Shown: positions 9,479 through 18,458 of the stretch, piece by piece
How positions within the stretch are numbered: position 1 is the first letter of the stretch
Layout of the letters: each line of letters opens with the position of its first letter
NCBI GenBank assembly: GCA_031284925.1
Contig: JAITXE010000018.1
Span: forward strand, 1-41,633
From: Methanobrevibacter sp.
Lineage (GTDB): Archaea > Methanobacteriota > Methanobacteria > Methanobacteriales > Methanobacteriaceae
Direction of reading: 5' to 3'
Length of the DNA stretch: 41,633 nucleotides
Position numbers and translations under genes: made by a program
Notes under the pieces: generated by a model
What the model saw: only the letters and a program-made list of their open reading frames with translations
Told to the model about the DNA's origin: nothing
Databases searched by the model: none

Positions 9479-10627
9479 TTACTTTAAAACTTCTTTAACA
9501 AGTTCAATTAAATTATCAATGTTTTCATCTGCTTTAATAACAACATTATATGTATTTTCAGATTTGTCTTCATTATCAGTATTTTCATCATGTACTTCCA
9601 GTTTATCATCTAAATCTAATTGCTTACTGGTTTTAATGGATGTTAAAACATGATCTTTTTCAATGGAAATTGTTAAAAAATGAATTCCAGTGTGAAACTC
9701 TAATTTATCTTTCTTAATTTCAAATTTAATATTGCTATCAATATCTAAAACCTTTTCCTTTATTTCAAAATACTTGTCTATCAACTTTTCTTCTTTGTAT
9801 GCTAAAATAGCTATTTCTTCATGATCTATTGGAGGTTTACTATCCAATTCTAATTCTTCTTTCAATTGAGATATAACATGAACTTCAAAACTATCAGTAT
9901 CTGCTCCTTTTGAGAATATCTCGAAATCAATTGGTTTAAGACCTTTTGATTTTAAATATTTTTCTATTGTAATGGTTGTTAATTTATTTTTTAAGAGAGA
10001 TTTAATTTTATCTTCATCTTCCGTTAGATTATCATCAGAAAATTCAATATCTGTGTCCCCGAACTTATTTTTTAAGAAAGATTTAATTTTATCTTCATTT
10101 GCAATCAAATCAGCCTTAGAAAATTCAACACCCATATTACCTAATTCTTGAGTTAGTGAAATAGAATCCTCAAGGAAATCCTCTTCTATATTGAGTTCTT
10201 CACTCTCTTCAGATACTTTCAATTTACCCTTATCTTCAGACCCTTTTTTAAATAATAATGCAACGACTTCAATTTCATTTTTCGATTTTTTAGAGTCTAA
10301 AAGTTCAACTATAATTTCCTTATCTGTGATAAACTTAATTTTTGCATAAGCAACATCATCCTTAACTATTTCAAAAAGTATTTCAGCACTTAATGTACCT
10401 CTTACTTTTCTATAATTATTGTTTGCCACATATCCAATTTTTCCGTTAAATAGAGATTTTGCTCCAACACCATCAAGATCATCTGGTTCTCGATGTTCTT
10501 TCTCAAGTTTAACAATGTCCCCAATTTCAAAAATACTCATATCAGCATTAAAATCCCCATCAAAACTTAATTCCTCATCAGAATCAAAATTCATTGCAAC
10601 AATTGTTAAATATATTTTTTTTTTCAT
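9479..10627 (-). CDS. HIRAN-like domain protein with internal tandem repeat
   Basis: A 382-residue acidic protein. Residues about 30-110 resemble a HIRAN-type small beta domain: FEIGDIVKLEKEHREPDDLD, then GKIGYVANN and RGTLSAEILFEI with AKIKFIT. In other proteins such domains bind DNA or accompany nucleases and helicases. Residues 120-165 are low complexity and acidic. Residues 167-189 and 194-216 are a tandem duplication with a 27-residue period, each ending in DEDKIKSLLKNKL or close to it. Residues 245-335 form a second alpha/beta region (IKFEIKKDKLEFHTGIHFLT) that I do not recognise. No catalytic motif is visible. The function is unknown; a role in DNA or stress response is only suggested by the HIRAN resemblance. 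ATG 10627 lacks a strong ribosome binding site, so a later start is possible. Confidence 0.6.
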   Translation of the reverse strand: MKKKIYLTIVAMNFDSDEELSFDGDFNADMSIFEIGDIVKLEKEHREPDDLDGVGAKSLFNGKIGYVANNNYRKVRGTLSAEILFEIVKDDVAYAKIKFITDKEIIVELLDSKKSKNEIEVVALLFKKGSEDKGKLKVSEESEELNIEEDFLEDSISLTQELGNMGVEFSKADLIANEDKIKSFLKNKFGDTDIEFSDDNLTEDEDKIKSLLKNKLTTITIEKYLKSKGLKPIDFEIFSKGADTDSFEVHVISQLKEELELDSKPPIDHEEIAILAYKEEKLIDKYFEIKEKVLDIDSNIKFEIKKDKLEFHTGIHFLTISIEKDHVLTSIKTSKQLDLDDKLEVHDENTDNEDKSENTYNVVIKADENIDNLIELVKEVLK

Positions 10628-10911
10628 AATTATAACCCAAAGAATTAGATTTTAATAATTTTAAAGTTTAAAATCCATTTTTAATAAATAATTAATTTTC
10701 ATATAATAATTTTAAACTTTTTAATAAAAAAAGTAATTAATACATGAAAAAAGCTAAGTTAATAAAAAGATAGAATATTATCTTTTTTATAATTTGGCAT
10801 GTAATTTAAGTGGGTTTTTTCAAATTGAAAATTCATAAATCCATTCTAAAAAAACAATTACCTGTAATCACCCATACATAATTATATTAATAGAAGTGTT
10901 TTCAAACAGAC

Positions 10912-12132
10912 TTATTTTTTAGTGAGTTCTTGATAGAGAAGAGGTAAAAATGTACCTATATCTGTTACTATACTAATCACTTGGGCGCTGCCACGATCTG
11001 CAAGCTTAGTGACTGCTGAAGGGTTGATATCTACACAAATACTTTTGACATTTGATGGAATTATATTTCCTGTGGCTATTGAATGTAGCATTGTAGCTAT
11101 CATAATAACCATATCAACATCATGTGAATATTCACGTATAATCTCTTGGGCTTGAATTGAATCAGTTATAACATCTGGAAGTGGTCCATCATCACGTATT
11201 GATCCAGCTAAAACAAATGAAACATTATTTTTAATACATTCATACATGATTCCTTTTTTTAATACTCCATTTTCAACAGCATTTTTAATAGATCCTTGCC
11301 TATTAATTTCATTAATAGCCATGATATGATTTCTATGACCTTTATTTACAACATTTCCAGTGTTAATGCAAACACCAAGTGATGTTCCATAAAGAGCATT
11401 TTCTATATCATGAGTTGCTAATGCATTTCCTGCAAATAAATAATCAACAAAGCCAAATTTAATCATATCTGATAATAAATAAGCAGAACCAGTATGAACA
11501 ATAGCTGGACCCCCCACAATAGCTATTTTCCCGTCATTTTCTTTAATTTCTTTAATTTCATTGGCTATACTTTTTATTGTTGATTTTAATGGTTTTTCTG
11601 ATGAAACATCACTGTTCATAAATTCAAAAACGCCTTTCTTACCCCGTGGTCTTTGTGGAGGAGTAACTTTAATACCTTCTCTTCCAACAACGATTAAATC
11701 TCCTTTTTTAACCTTAGAAATTGTCTTACAAGTCGCTTTTTTATTTTCTTTATCAATTATTATCATACAATCCATTTCAATATTTTCAACTAAGAGCCAA
11801 TCCATATCATATAAAACATGGGTTGTATGATTTGTAGTTGAATAAAAGTCAGTTGGTAATACTTTATCTTTAGGAGATTTTAACAATTTAACTTCTTTAA
11901 TTTCAGATATTGAAGCCCCAATTTCACTTAATTCATCTAAAATATTGTTTAATAACTTGGGTGAATCAGCACTAACAATTATTCTCGCTGTACTAATATC
12001 CGATTTTCTTATTCCCACATCAAATTCATATATTTTAAACTCTCCACCTTGATCCATAATAATATCTAATGCCTTTGGTAAGATTAAAGAATCTATAATA
12101 TGTCCAGATAAGGTAATTTCCCTTTGATTCAT
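10912..12132 (-). CDS. Archaeal ornithine cyclodeaminase-type protein (TIGR00300, LOR/SDH-like)
   Basis: About 406 residues. The N-terminal ~100 residues ([20 protein letters not shown] and the following [10 protein letters not shown] segment) are the LOR/SDH conserved region found in ArgZ/AgrE and TIGR00300 proteins. The C-terminal part is a dinucleotide-binding domain with [34 protein letters not shown] and [16 protein letters not shown]. Archaeal members convert ornithine to proline and ammonia with NAD and are unrelated to the bacterial mu-crystallin type. This gives a proline supply route in methanogens. The ATG at 12132 is preferred because GAGG lies just upstream; an in-frame ATG at 12144 is less well placed. 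It stands alone, with a small decayed ORF upstream. Confidence 0.85.
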   Translation of the reverse strand: MNQREITLSGHIIDSLILPKALDIIMDQGGEFKIYEFDVGIRKSDISTARIIVSADSPKLLNNILDELSEIGASISEIKEVKLLKSPKDKVLPTDFYSTTNHTTHVLYDMDWLLVENIEMDCMIIIDKENKKATCKTISKVKKGDLIVVGREGIKVTPPQRPRGKKGVFEFMNSDVSSEKPLKSTIKSIANEIKEIKENDGKIAIVGGPAIVHTGSAYLLSDMIKFGFVDYLFAGNALATHDIENALYGTSLGVCINTGNVVNKGHRNHIMAINEINRQGSIKNAVENGVLKKGIMYECIKNNVSFVLAGSIRDDGPLPDVITDSIQAQEIIREYSHDVDMVIMIATMLHSIATGNIIPSNVKSICVDINPSAVTKLADRGSAQVISIVTDIGTFLPLLYQELTKK

Positions 12133-12320
12133 TATTATCCTCATTAATATTGTTTATATTTTAATAAATTTAATTAATAACTATATAATTTATAAAACAT
12201 TACTTAATTTAATTATAATTAATTTGATATAAATAATTAATCTTTTAGAGAATACTTATTTTGAAGATATTTAAGTTTCCATTATTATCTACTCATGAAA
12301 CTTTTCTTGATAGTCTTTAC

Positions 12321-12625
12321 TTAATTGCATTTAGATTTAATAATATTCTTCATATCTTCTTTAATGGAAATATTTTCAACTTTATCAAAAATAATTTTTT
12401 CTCTTTCAGAATCTGTGATATTCATACCTAAAGATTTTTTAGTTTCCATTATATTTTTTGTAATTTGTGTTCTTTTGACAATTAAACTAATATTTTATTA
12501 CCAATTTCATTTATTTGATTTTTTTTTTGAATCGATTTAATACTTGCTCAGGACTATTTTTATTTAGATTATTGGTAACATGATAAAACATTACTAACAA
12601 TTATTGCTAATAACTTTTTGTCCAT
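12321..12625 (-). pseudogene. Small decayed ORF, unrecognised
   Basis: Minus-strand pieces read MDKKLLAIIVSNVLSCYQ, then in another frame NNLNKNSPEQVLNRFKKK, then in another frame TKNIMETKKSLGMNITDSER ending in KNIIKSKCN and a stop at 12321-12323. The peptide composition (lysine-rich helices, an initial hydrophobic helix) looks like former coding sequence with at least two frameshifts. I do not recognise the family. The plus-strand ORF over the same bases is hydrophobic antisense noise. Confidence 0.35.
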
Positions 12626-12980
12626 TATTTCGTCTCATTTTAATTATAAAAATTCTCTTATTTTTCTATTTAATTTCTTATTCAATTAAAACATGTATTT
12701 TAAAGTTAAAAAATTTATAATTTTTTTATTCTTAAAATAAATTGTTTTAATAGAATATAAAATTAATTTATTGATTTTAAACAGTGCTTTTTAATATAAA
12801 TAATAAGTAAAAGTATAAATAATATAGTTTAAGTACAAAATTAATTAAATTATAATTATAAATGATTCTTTTTAGATAAATTAATATATTATAAAGGAAT
12901 TAATCTATTATTAAATTAATTTATATTATATTTTAAAATTAATATATAATTTAGATAAAATTTAATCGAGGTATTAATAA
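12626..12980. other. AT-rich upstream region of tpiA
   Basis: About 355 bp that are almost entirely A/T and without a gene. The right end holds a TATA-like element and the tpiA ribosome binding site. Nothing else was recognised. Confidence 0.4.
12943..12950 (+). promoter_or_regulatory. Probable TATA box of tpiA
   Basis: TATATAAT lies about 31-38 nt before ATG 12981. It implies a transcription start near 12970 and a very short leader. The same AATATATAATTT string precedes the tRNA-Ile gene. The surrounding sequence is so A/T-rich that chance matches are expected, so confidence is limited. Confidence 0.4.
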
Positions 12981-13658
12981 ATGTCAAAATTCGATACGCC
13001 AATTGTTATACTTAACTTTAAAACATATATAGAATCAAGTGGTGCTAATGGTCTTAATTTAGCCAAAGCATTAGAAATTGTGGCTGATGAAACTGGAATT
13101 AATATGGTTGCTGGACCTCAAACAGTAGACATATACAAAATTAAAGAAGAAACAAGAATCCCGATTGTTGCTCAACATATAGACAATGTAAATCCTGGTG
13201 GTCATACTGGTAGTAATTTATTAGAGTGTTTAAAAGAATCTGGGGTTGATGGGTCTCTGATTAATCATTCAGAAAAAAGAATGACTTTAGCGGATATTGA
13301 TGAGAATATTAAGAAATTAAATAACAATGATTTAACTTCAATTGTGTGCACAAACAATGTAAATACCAGTGAAGCAGTCGCAAATTTTAAACCTGATTTT
13401 ATAGCTGTTGAACCACCCGAACTAATAGGATCAGGAATTTCTGTATCCCAAGCAGAACCAGAAGTAGTAGAAGGCACTGTTAAAAGAGTTAAATCAGTTA
13501 ATAAAAACATTAAAGTTTTATGTGGGGCTGGAATATCTACTGGGGATGATATGAAAGCAGCTTTGGATTTGGGTGCTGAAGGTGTTCTTTTAGCATCAGG
13601 TATTATTCTATCAAAAGATCCTAAACAAGCACTATTAGACTTAGTAAGTAAAATATAA
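12981..13658 (+). CDS. tpiA: Triosephosphate isomerase (archaeal type)
   Basis: Interconverts dihydroxyacetone phosphate and glyceraldehyde 3-phosphate in glycolysis and gluconeogenesis. The 225-residue length is that of archaeal TIMs, shorter than the ~250 of bacteria. Catalytic residues are visible: Lys14 in LNFKTY, His96 in INHSEKR and Glu144 in AVEPPELIGSG; the phosphate loop LCGAGIS follows near 178-184. GAGGT at 9 nt supports ATG 12981. pgk follows on the same strand after 183 bp, so two adjacent glycolytic/gluconeogenic steps are linked. For a methanogen the gluconeogenic direction is the more likely main use. Confidence 0.97.
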   Translation: MSKFDTPIVILNFKTYIESSGANGLNLAKALEIVADETGINMVAGPQTVDIYKIKEETRIPIVAQHIDNVNPGGHTGSNLLECLKESGVDGSLINHSEKRMTLADIDENIKKLNNNDLTSIVCTNNVNTSEAVANFKPDFIAVEPPELIGSGISVSQAEPEVVEGTVKRVKSVNKNIKVLCGAGISTGDDMKAALDLGAEGVLLASGIILSKDPKQALLDLVSKI

Positions 13659-13841
13659 TTAATTATTAATTTTTATAATTAATTTTTAATTAAAATATAA
13701 TATAAATTAAATTAGAATCTAAAATAAAATATAACCTAAAAAATAGAATTAAAAGTAGAATATGGTATTTATAAATAAATTATTTACTATAAATTATTAT
13801 AAAATGAAGCATAAGATAAATTAAGTAGTTGAGATGAAATA

Positions 13842-15053
13842 ATGGTTGATTTTAAAACTATCGATGATTTTGATGTTAAAGGTAAAAGAGTGTTGGTTAG
13901 AATAGATATTAATTCGGCAGTAGATCCAAATACGGGTATTATTTTAGATGATTCACGAATAAAAGCTCATACCCAAACTATTGAGGAATTATCAAATAAA
14001 GGGGCTAAGTTAATTCTTTTAGCTCACCAAAGCAGACCAGGCAAGATTGATTTTACAACTCTTAAGCAACATGCTGATAAATTATCAGATATTTTAGGGA
14101 TTTATGTAAAGTATATTGATAGTATTTTCTCATCAGAAGTAATTCAATCAATAGACAGATTAAATGATGGGGAAATTTTACTTCTTGAGAATGTGAGGTT
14201 TTTCTCTGAAGAATCAATGGAAGGTTCACCTGAGAAACAATCTAAAAGTGTACTTGTTAATATTCTATCCCCTCATATTGACATATTCATTAATGATGCA
14301 TTTGCAACAGCTCATAGATCTCATGTATCTTTAATCGGATTTACTAAAGTGGTTCCTTCTGCAGCTGGAAGACTAATGGAAAAAGAAGTTAAAATAATAA
14401 CCCAATCACTTGAAAATGCTGAAAAACCATGTGTCTTTGTTTTAGGTGGAGTTAAGGCAGATGATTCAATAGAGGTTGCAGAAAATGTTTTAGTAAATGA
14501 AACAGCTGATTTTGTTTTAACAACAGGACTTGTTGCTAATATATTCCTTTGTGGGGCAGGTATTAATATTGGTAAAGTAAATGAAGATTTTATTGAAAAT
14601 AAAGGGTATTCTTACTTAATTGATAAAACAGTGAAAATTTTAAAAAAGTTTGGTGATAAAGTACTACTACCTGTGGACTTAGCTATTGAGAAAGATGGTA
14701 AACGAATTGACACAGATGTTGAAAATATTCCAAATAAGCCTGTTTTTGATATTGGTATTAAAACCGTTGAAATTTATGATGAAAAGATTAAAAATGCGAA
14801 AACAATCTTTGCAAATGGTCCAGCAGGGGTTTTTGAAAATCCGAACTTTGCAATTGGTACTGATAATCTTCTAAATGCAATAGTTAATTCTCCAGCATTT
14901 ACTGTTATAGGTGGTGGACATATTGGTGCTGCAGCAGTTGCTATGGGTTTTGGTAGTCAATTAGACCATATTAGTAGTGGTGGTGGTGCTAGTATTAGTT
15001 TACTGGCTGGTAAAAAATTAGTGGCTGTTGAAGCCTTAAAAAATTCTAAATGA
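13842..15053 (+). CDS. pgk: Phosphoglycerate kinase
   Basis: Transfers the acyl phosphate of 1,3-bisphosphoglycerate to ADP, reversibly. The 403 residues show the family hallmarks in order: RVLVRIDINSAVDP near 16-29 (substrate-binding start), LLAHQSRPG near 58-66, LLENVRFFSEES near 109-120, NDAFATAHRSH around 148-158 (basic patch), VLGGVKADDS for the hinge/nucleotide domain, and the C-terminal IGGGHIGAAA and SSGGGASISLLAGK phosphate-binding loops. GAGATG lies upstream of ATG 13842. It is paired with tpiA upstream and converges with thiE, whose stop lies 3 bp beyond the pgk stop. Confidence 0.97.
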   Translation: MVDFKTIDDFDVKGKRVLVRIDINSAVDPNTGIILDDSRIKAHTQTIEELSNKGAKLILLAHQSRPGKIDFTTLKQHADKLSDILGIYVKYIDSIFSSEVIQSIDRLNDGEILLLENVRFFSEESMEGSPEKQSKSVLVNILSPHIDIFINDAFATAHRSHVSLIGFTKVVPSAAGRLMEKEVKIITQSLENAEKPCVFVLGGVKADDSIEVAENVLVNETADFVLTTGLVANIFLCGAGINIGKVNEDFIENKGYSYLIDKTVKILKKFGDKVLLPVDLAIEKDGKRIDTDVENIPNKPVFDIGIKTVEIYDEKIKNAKTIFANGPAGVFENPNFAIGTDNLLNAIVNSPAFTVIGGGHIGAAAVAMGFGSQLDHISSGGGASISLLAGKKLVAVEALKNSK

Positions 15054-15056
15054 GTA

Positions 15057-15692
15057 TTAAGAGTTTATAATTGTTGTTATCTTATTTTTTAATTCTTCAC
15101 TTGTTTTTTTAGGATTTTTACTTTCCATTACCGAAGAGATAACTGCAACTCCTTTTATTCCCGTGTTTTTTAATAAAGATACGTTTTCTTTATTTATTCC
15201 GCCTATTGCTACAACAGGTATCTTAACACTATTAACTATTTTTTTTAATTCATTTATAGATATTTCATTTGTATCCTTTGTTTTTGTTGGAAATATTGCA
15301 CCTGATCCTATATAATCCGCCCCATTTTTCTCAGCGATTATTGCATCTTCAACATTAGAAGCTGAAACCCCTATTATTTTATTAAACCCTATTTTTTCCC
15401 TCATAATATTACAATCAATATCCTCATCACCAACATGAACACCATCAGCATTTACAGAGATTGCTATATCTACTCTATCATTTATTATCAAAGGAATGTT
15501 ATAGAAGTTAGTTAATTTTTTCACTTTATTGGATATTTCATAAAATTCCTTTGAACCAGCAATTTTTTCTCTAAGCTGGAGAATAGATGCTCCACCAAGA
15601 ATAGATGATTTTATAATATTAAAAAATTCTTCTTCTGTTTTATTGTTTCTATTTGTAATTAGATACAAACTTAAATCTAAATTTTTTATCAT
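15057..15692 (-). CDS. thiE: Thiamine-phosphate synthase
   Basis: Condenses hydroxymethylpyrimidine pyrophosphate with thiazole phosphate to give thiamine phosphate. A 211-residue TIM barrel with ILQLREK near 36-42, LIINDRVDIAISVNADGVHV near 71-90 (the ND.vd.a....DGVH signature that binds the pyrophosphate and magnesium), IGSGAIFPTKTK near 125-136 and PVVAIGGI near 157-164. The start at ATG 15692 has AGG about 9 nt upstream. No TPP riboswitch was found in front of it. Immediately upstream on the same strand is a short ORF and eroded sequence, so any former operon partner may be lost. Confidence 0.95.
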   Translation of the reverse strand: MIKNLDLSLYLITNRNNKTEEEFFNIIKSSILGGASILQLREKIAGSKEFYEISNKVKKLTNFYNIPLIINDRVDIAISVNADGVHVGDEDIDCNIMREKIGFNKIIGVSASNVEDAIIAEKNGADYIGSGAIFPTKTKDTNEISINELKKIVNSVKIPVVAIGGINKENVSLLKNTGIKGVAVISSVMESKNPKKTSEELKNKITTIINS

Positions 15693-15705
15693 TATTTAAC
15701 CTAAT

Positions 15706-15861
15706 TTAAGAATTTATAAAATAAAAACTATGGAATGCTTTTTCATTATTATCAAATGAATCAACTAATCGTCTTCCTATATTAACATTGTTAATTGAAT
15801 TACCGCACTTATTAATATCACTATAAACCAATATCTTGTCATCGAAGACTATCTCCATCAT
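15706..15861 (-). CDS. Short ORF of 51 residues upstream of thiE, uncertain
   Basis: ATG 15861 opens a 51-codon frame (begins MMEIVFDDKILVYSDI and ends FHSFYFINS) that stops 13 bp before thiE on the same strand. Its amino-acid composition looks more like coding sequence than the surrounding A/T noise. However, an overlapping second frame just upstream (FVKNTNENKVNDGD) also looks coding, which suggests a frameshifted remnant of a larger gene. No family was recognised. Treat it as a possible small gene or the tail of a pseudogene. Confidence 0.25.
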   Translation of the reverse strand: MMEIVFDDKILVYSDINKCGNSINNVNIGRRLVDSFDNNEKAFHSFYFINS

Positions 15862-15962
15862 TTACCTTGTTTTCATTAGTATTCTTAACAAACTATATAA
15901 CATGGTTAAGGACAGATTTCACTTTCACAAAGTAGCATGATTATGAATTTTATTATTTGAAG

Positions 15963-16220
15963 TTATAATCCTATAGGTAAAATGAATAGGGTAATTGAAA
16001 GTGGAATTAAGAATTTCAATTGTCCTTTAATTTCATCTATATCATTATTTTGAATCTCTAATTTATTATTAAAATCCTATTTTGAGTATCAAGCTTATCA
16101 AATTAAAATATTAAAATTATTATTCCCAGTTTAATGTATTATTATTCATAATTTCCATGTCTTTATTCTGACTATTAAAAATTAAATCATTTTTGATATT
16201 TTCATCATTTTTTTCTATTC
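15963..16220 (-). pseudogene. Remnant of a coiled-coil protein with C-terminal membrane helix
   Basis: Minus-strand pieces in different frames read EKNDENIKNDLIFNSQNKDM, then LDTQNRIL, then LEIQNNDIDEIKGQLKF followed by LIPLSITLFILPIGL and a stop at 15963-15965. The layout, Asn/Asp/Lys-rich coiled-coil segments followed by one hydrophobic helix, suggests a tail-anchored membrane protein. At least two frameshifts and stops interrupt it, and no start was found. The family is not recognised. Confidence 0.3.
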
Positions 16221-16443
16221 ATTTAGTTTCCACTCTCTTTATTGTCCCATTATAAATTAACACATATGATTAAACATACATATTTTTATTATTAATGTTT
16301 TCTCTATTGGTTAATCCAATGAGCAAATTAACTTTATTAACATGATAAAAAAATCCTTAATTTATTAGAATTGACTACATAATAATGTGAAAGTATTAAC
16401 TATTCCAACTATAATAATTATGAAAGTTAAAAAGTAATTATTT

Positions 16444-17400
16444 TTAATTCATATCTACCATATTTACTGGAATTTGCTTTTTAGATGATATATTCGCCGC
16501 TAAAACCATTTTAAGTGCATTAAGTCCATCTTCTCCTGTGATAAGTGGTTCTGTGTCTGTTTTAATTGAATTTATAAAGGATTTAATTTCTTGTTTTAAG
16601 GGTTCTTCATGGGTAATGCTTACATCTTGAGCGAATTTCCCGTATACTTCGATAGCTTGACTAATATAGTCAATGGATATTATTCCTGCAGTTCCTGTAA
16701 TTTCCAATTCTCTTCTTTTATATGGTGTTAGCCAATTAACTTCTAAGATACCAGCTATGCCTGTTTCAAAAATTGTCATGATTTCGGCATGATCTTCATA
16801 TTCACATTTTTCTAATATGCTGCCCATTGTAGCATAGACTTGTTTTGCTGGTTCATTAAATAAATAACTCATCACATCAAGGTCATGAATAGCTAAATCA
16901 ATAGATACTCCAACATCTTTAATTCGTGGAGGTAAAGGACCAACTCTTTTAGCTGAAGATGATACAATATCCCCTATAATATCACTTTCTATTAATTCTT
17001 TTGCTTTTATAACAGCTGGATTAAATCGTTCTACATGTCCGGTTGATAATTTCAATCCTTTTTCCTTTGCAGAACTAATCATTTCTTTTGCTTCTTCAAT
17101 AGTAAATGATATTGGCTTTTCAACCAAAACATTCTTACCATATTCAAGAGCTTTCATAACAACTTTATGATGATGAGTTGTTGGAACACAAACACTTACA
17201 ACTTTTAATTCATCATTTTTAAGTAAATCTTCATAGTTTTCATGACCTGGAATCTTATATTTTTTAGATATGCTTGAGAGTAATTGTTCATTTAAATCTG
17301 AAACACCAATAAAATTAGTTTCATCTAACTTAGAATATATACGTGCATGATTATCTCCCATTGCTCCAACACCAATTACACCGACACCAATTTTCTCCAA
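16444..17400 (-). CDS. Gfo/Idh/MocA family NAD(P)-dependent oxidoreductase
   Basis: A 318-residue dehydrogenase with an N-terminal Rossmann fold: GVIGVGAMGDNHARIYSKL near 7-25, VSVCVPTTHHH near 69-79 and VLVEKPISFT near 91-100 with the EKP motif. The C-terminal domain has HVERFNPAV and DLAIHDLDVM near 168-177, where Asp and His residues fit the usual active-site positions. The substrate cannot be read from sequence. Homologues act on sugars, nucleotide sugars such as UDP-GlcNAc, or inositol, so a role in cell-surface sugar synthesis is plausible. The start is TTG 17400 with AGGAGG 8 nt upstream, a strong ribosome binding site. hemC ends 15 bp upstream on the same strand, so the two are probably co-transcribed. 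Confidence 0.9.
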   Translation of the reverse strand: MEKIGVGVIGVGAMGDNHARIYSKLDETNFIGVSDLNEQLLSSISKKYKIPGHENYEDLLKNDELKVVSVCVPTTHHHKVVMKALEYGKNVLVEKPISFTIEEAKEMISSAKEKGLKLSTGHVERFNPAVIKAKELIESDIIGDIVSSSAKRVGPLPPRIKDVGVSIDLAIHDLDVMSYLFNEPAKQVYATMGSILEKCEYEDHAEIMTIFETGIAGILEVNWLTPYKRRELEITGTAGIISIDYISQAIEVYGKFAQDVSITHEEPLKQEIKSFINSIKTDTEPLITGEDGLNALKMVLAANISSKKQIPVNMVDMN

Positions 17401-17415
17401 ATTAATTCCTCCTAA

Positions 17416-18285
17416 TTAAATATATTCTCCAATAATTTTTCCAGCTTTTCTACCTATATCTTCTGAATCTTTTAAATATCCATTTAAGGTGATAATTTTT
17501 AAAACTTCTCCTTTTGGACTTAATAAAGTTGAAAAAAGTTCAATCTGATTTTTATCTGCTTTAGCAAAGATTCCGAGAGGCCATTGACATCCAACACCTA
17601 ATTCTTTAAGTATTGTCCTTTCAGATAAGGTTTCTTGAAAACTAATATAATCATTTAATTTCTGGATAATTTCTTTATTTACAGAATCTTTTCTAACTAT
17701 AATCGCTAAAGCTCCTTGACCTGCAGTAGGAGTCATTTCTTTAATGGAAAACCTATTTTTAACATATTTAGTTAATCCTAACCTTTTTAAACCTGCTTCA
17801 GCCATTATAGTTCCTGTAATTTCATTATCAATTACTTTGGCTATTCTTGTACCTATATTACCTCTAAGTGGTTTAAGTTGAATATCTTTCTTGTGATACT
17901 TACAAAAAGCTTCTCTTCTTAAACTACTTGTTCCAACAGTAGCATTATTATTAAGTTCATTCCAATCCTGATTTGATATGAAAACATCATTAGGTGATTC
18001 TCTTTTTAAAACAGAAACAACTTCTAGATCGTCATCTAATTCTGTTGGAACATCTTTTAAACTATGCACTGCAAGATCTATCTCTTCTTCTAATATTGCT
18101 TTATCTAATTCCTTAGTAAAAAGTCCTTTAGAATCAATATTATAAAGTTGAGAGCTAGTTATTTTATCTCCTTTAGTTTTAACAATCTTAAGGTCTATGT
18201 CTTCCTTACTAATCTTTGATAAAGCATTTTTAACATGATTAGATTGGACAATTGCTAGTTCACTACCTCTTGTTCCTATTATCAA
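17416..18285 (-). CDS. hemC: Hydroxymethylbilane synthase (porphobilinogen deaminase)
   Basis: Polymerises four porphobilinogens into hydroxymethylbilane, needed in methanogens for F430, corrinoids and siroheme. 289 residues. HSLKDVP at 74-80 holds the catalytic Asp78. GTSSLRR at 118-124 and RGNIGTR at 141-147 bind the growing chain, and Cys233 in LGVGCQWP is the dipyrromethane attachment site. The start is TTG 18285 (MIIGTRGS) with GAGGAT upstream. The gene is followed after 15 bp by the Gfo/Idh/MocA gene. Upstream lies a large pseudogene of unknown family, not another tetrapyrrole gene. Confidence 0.97.
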   Translation of the reverse strand: MIIGTRGSELAIVQSNHVKNALSKISKEDIDLKIVKTKGDKITSSQLYNIDSKGLFTKELDKAILEEEIDLAVHSLKDVPTELDDDLEVVSVLKRESPNDVFISNQDWNELNNNATVGTSSLRREAFCKYHKKDIQLKPLRGNIGTRIAKVIDNEITGTIMAEAGLKRLGLTKYVKNRFSIKEMTPTAGQGALAIIVRKDSVNKEIIQKLNDYISFQETLSERTILKELGVGCQWPLGIFAKADKNQIELFSTLLSPKGEVLKIITLNGYLKDSEDIGRKAGKIIGEYI

Positions 18286-18458
18286 TTAATCCTCTCAAAA
18301 ACACTTAATTTAAGTTAATAATTAATATAAATAATAATATTTAAAATTCAATGAAAGATTATAAAAATAGTTCTAAGTTATAAGTTCTTATTAAAAATAA
18401 ATTATTATTTTTCTTATATAAATAGTTTATTTTAATTATCTTTTAAATCTGCTTGAGA

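Noticed and set aside
12325-12540. Plus-strand 71-codon ORF as a membrane peptide
   Set aside because: It is antisense to lysine-rich coding relics on the minus strand; A/T-rich antisense frames read as hydrophobic peptides throughout this window.
14686-14874. Overlapping ORF within pgk
   Set aside because: Out-of-frame shadow of a conserved phosphoglycerate kinase region.
15693-16443. TPP riboswitch upstream of thiE
   Set aside because: No CTGAGA-type core or paired helices with the required spacing were found; the stretch is A/T-rich and eroded coding sequence.
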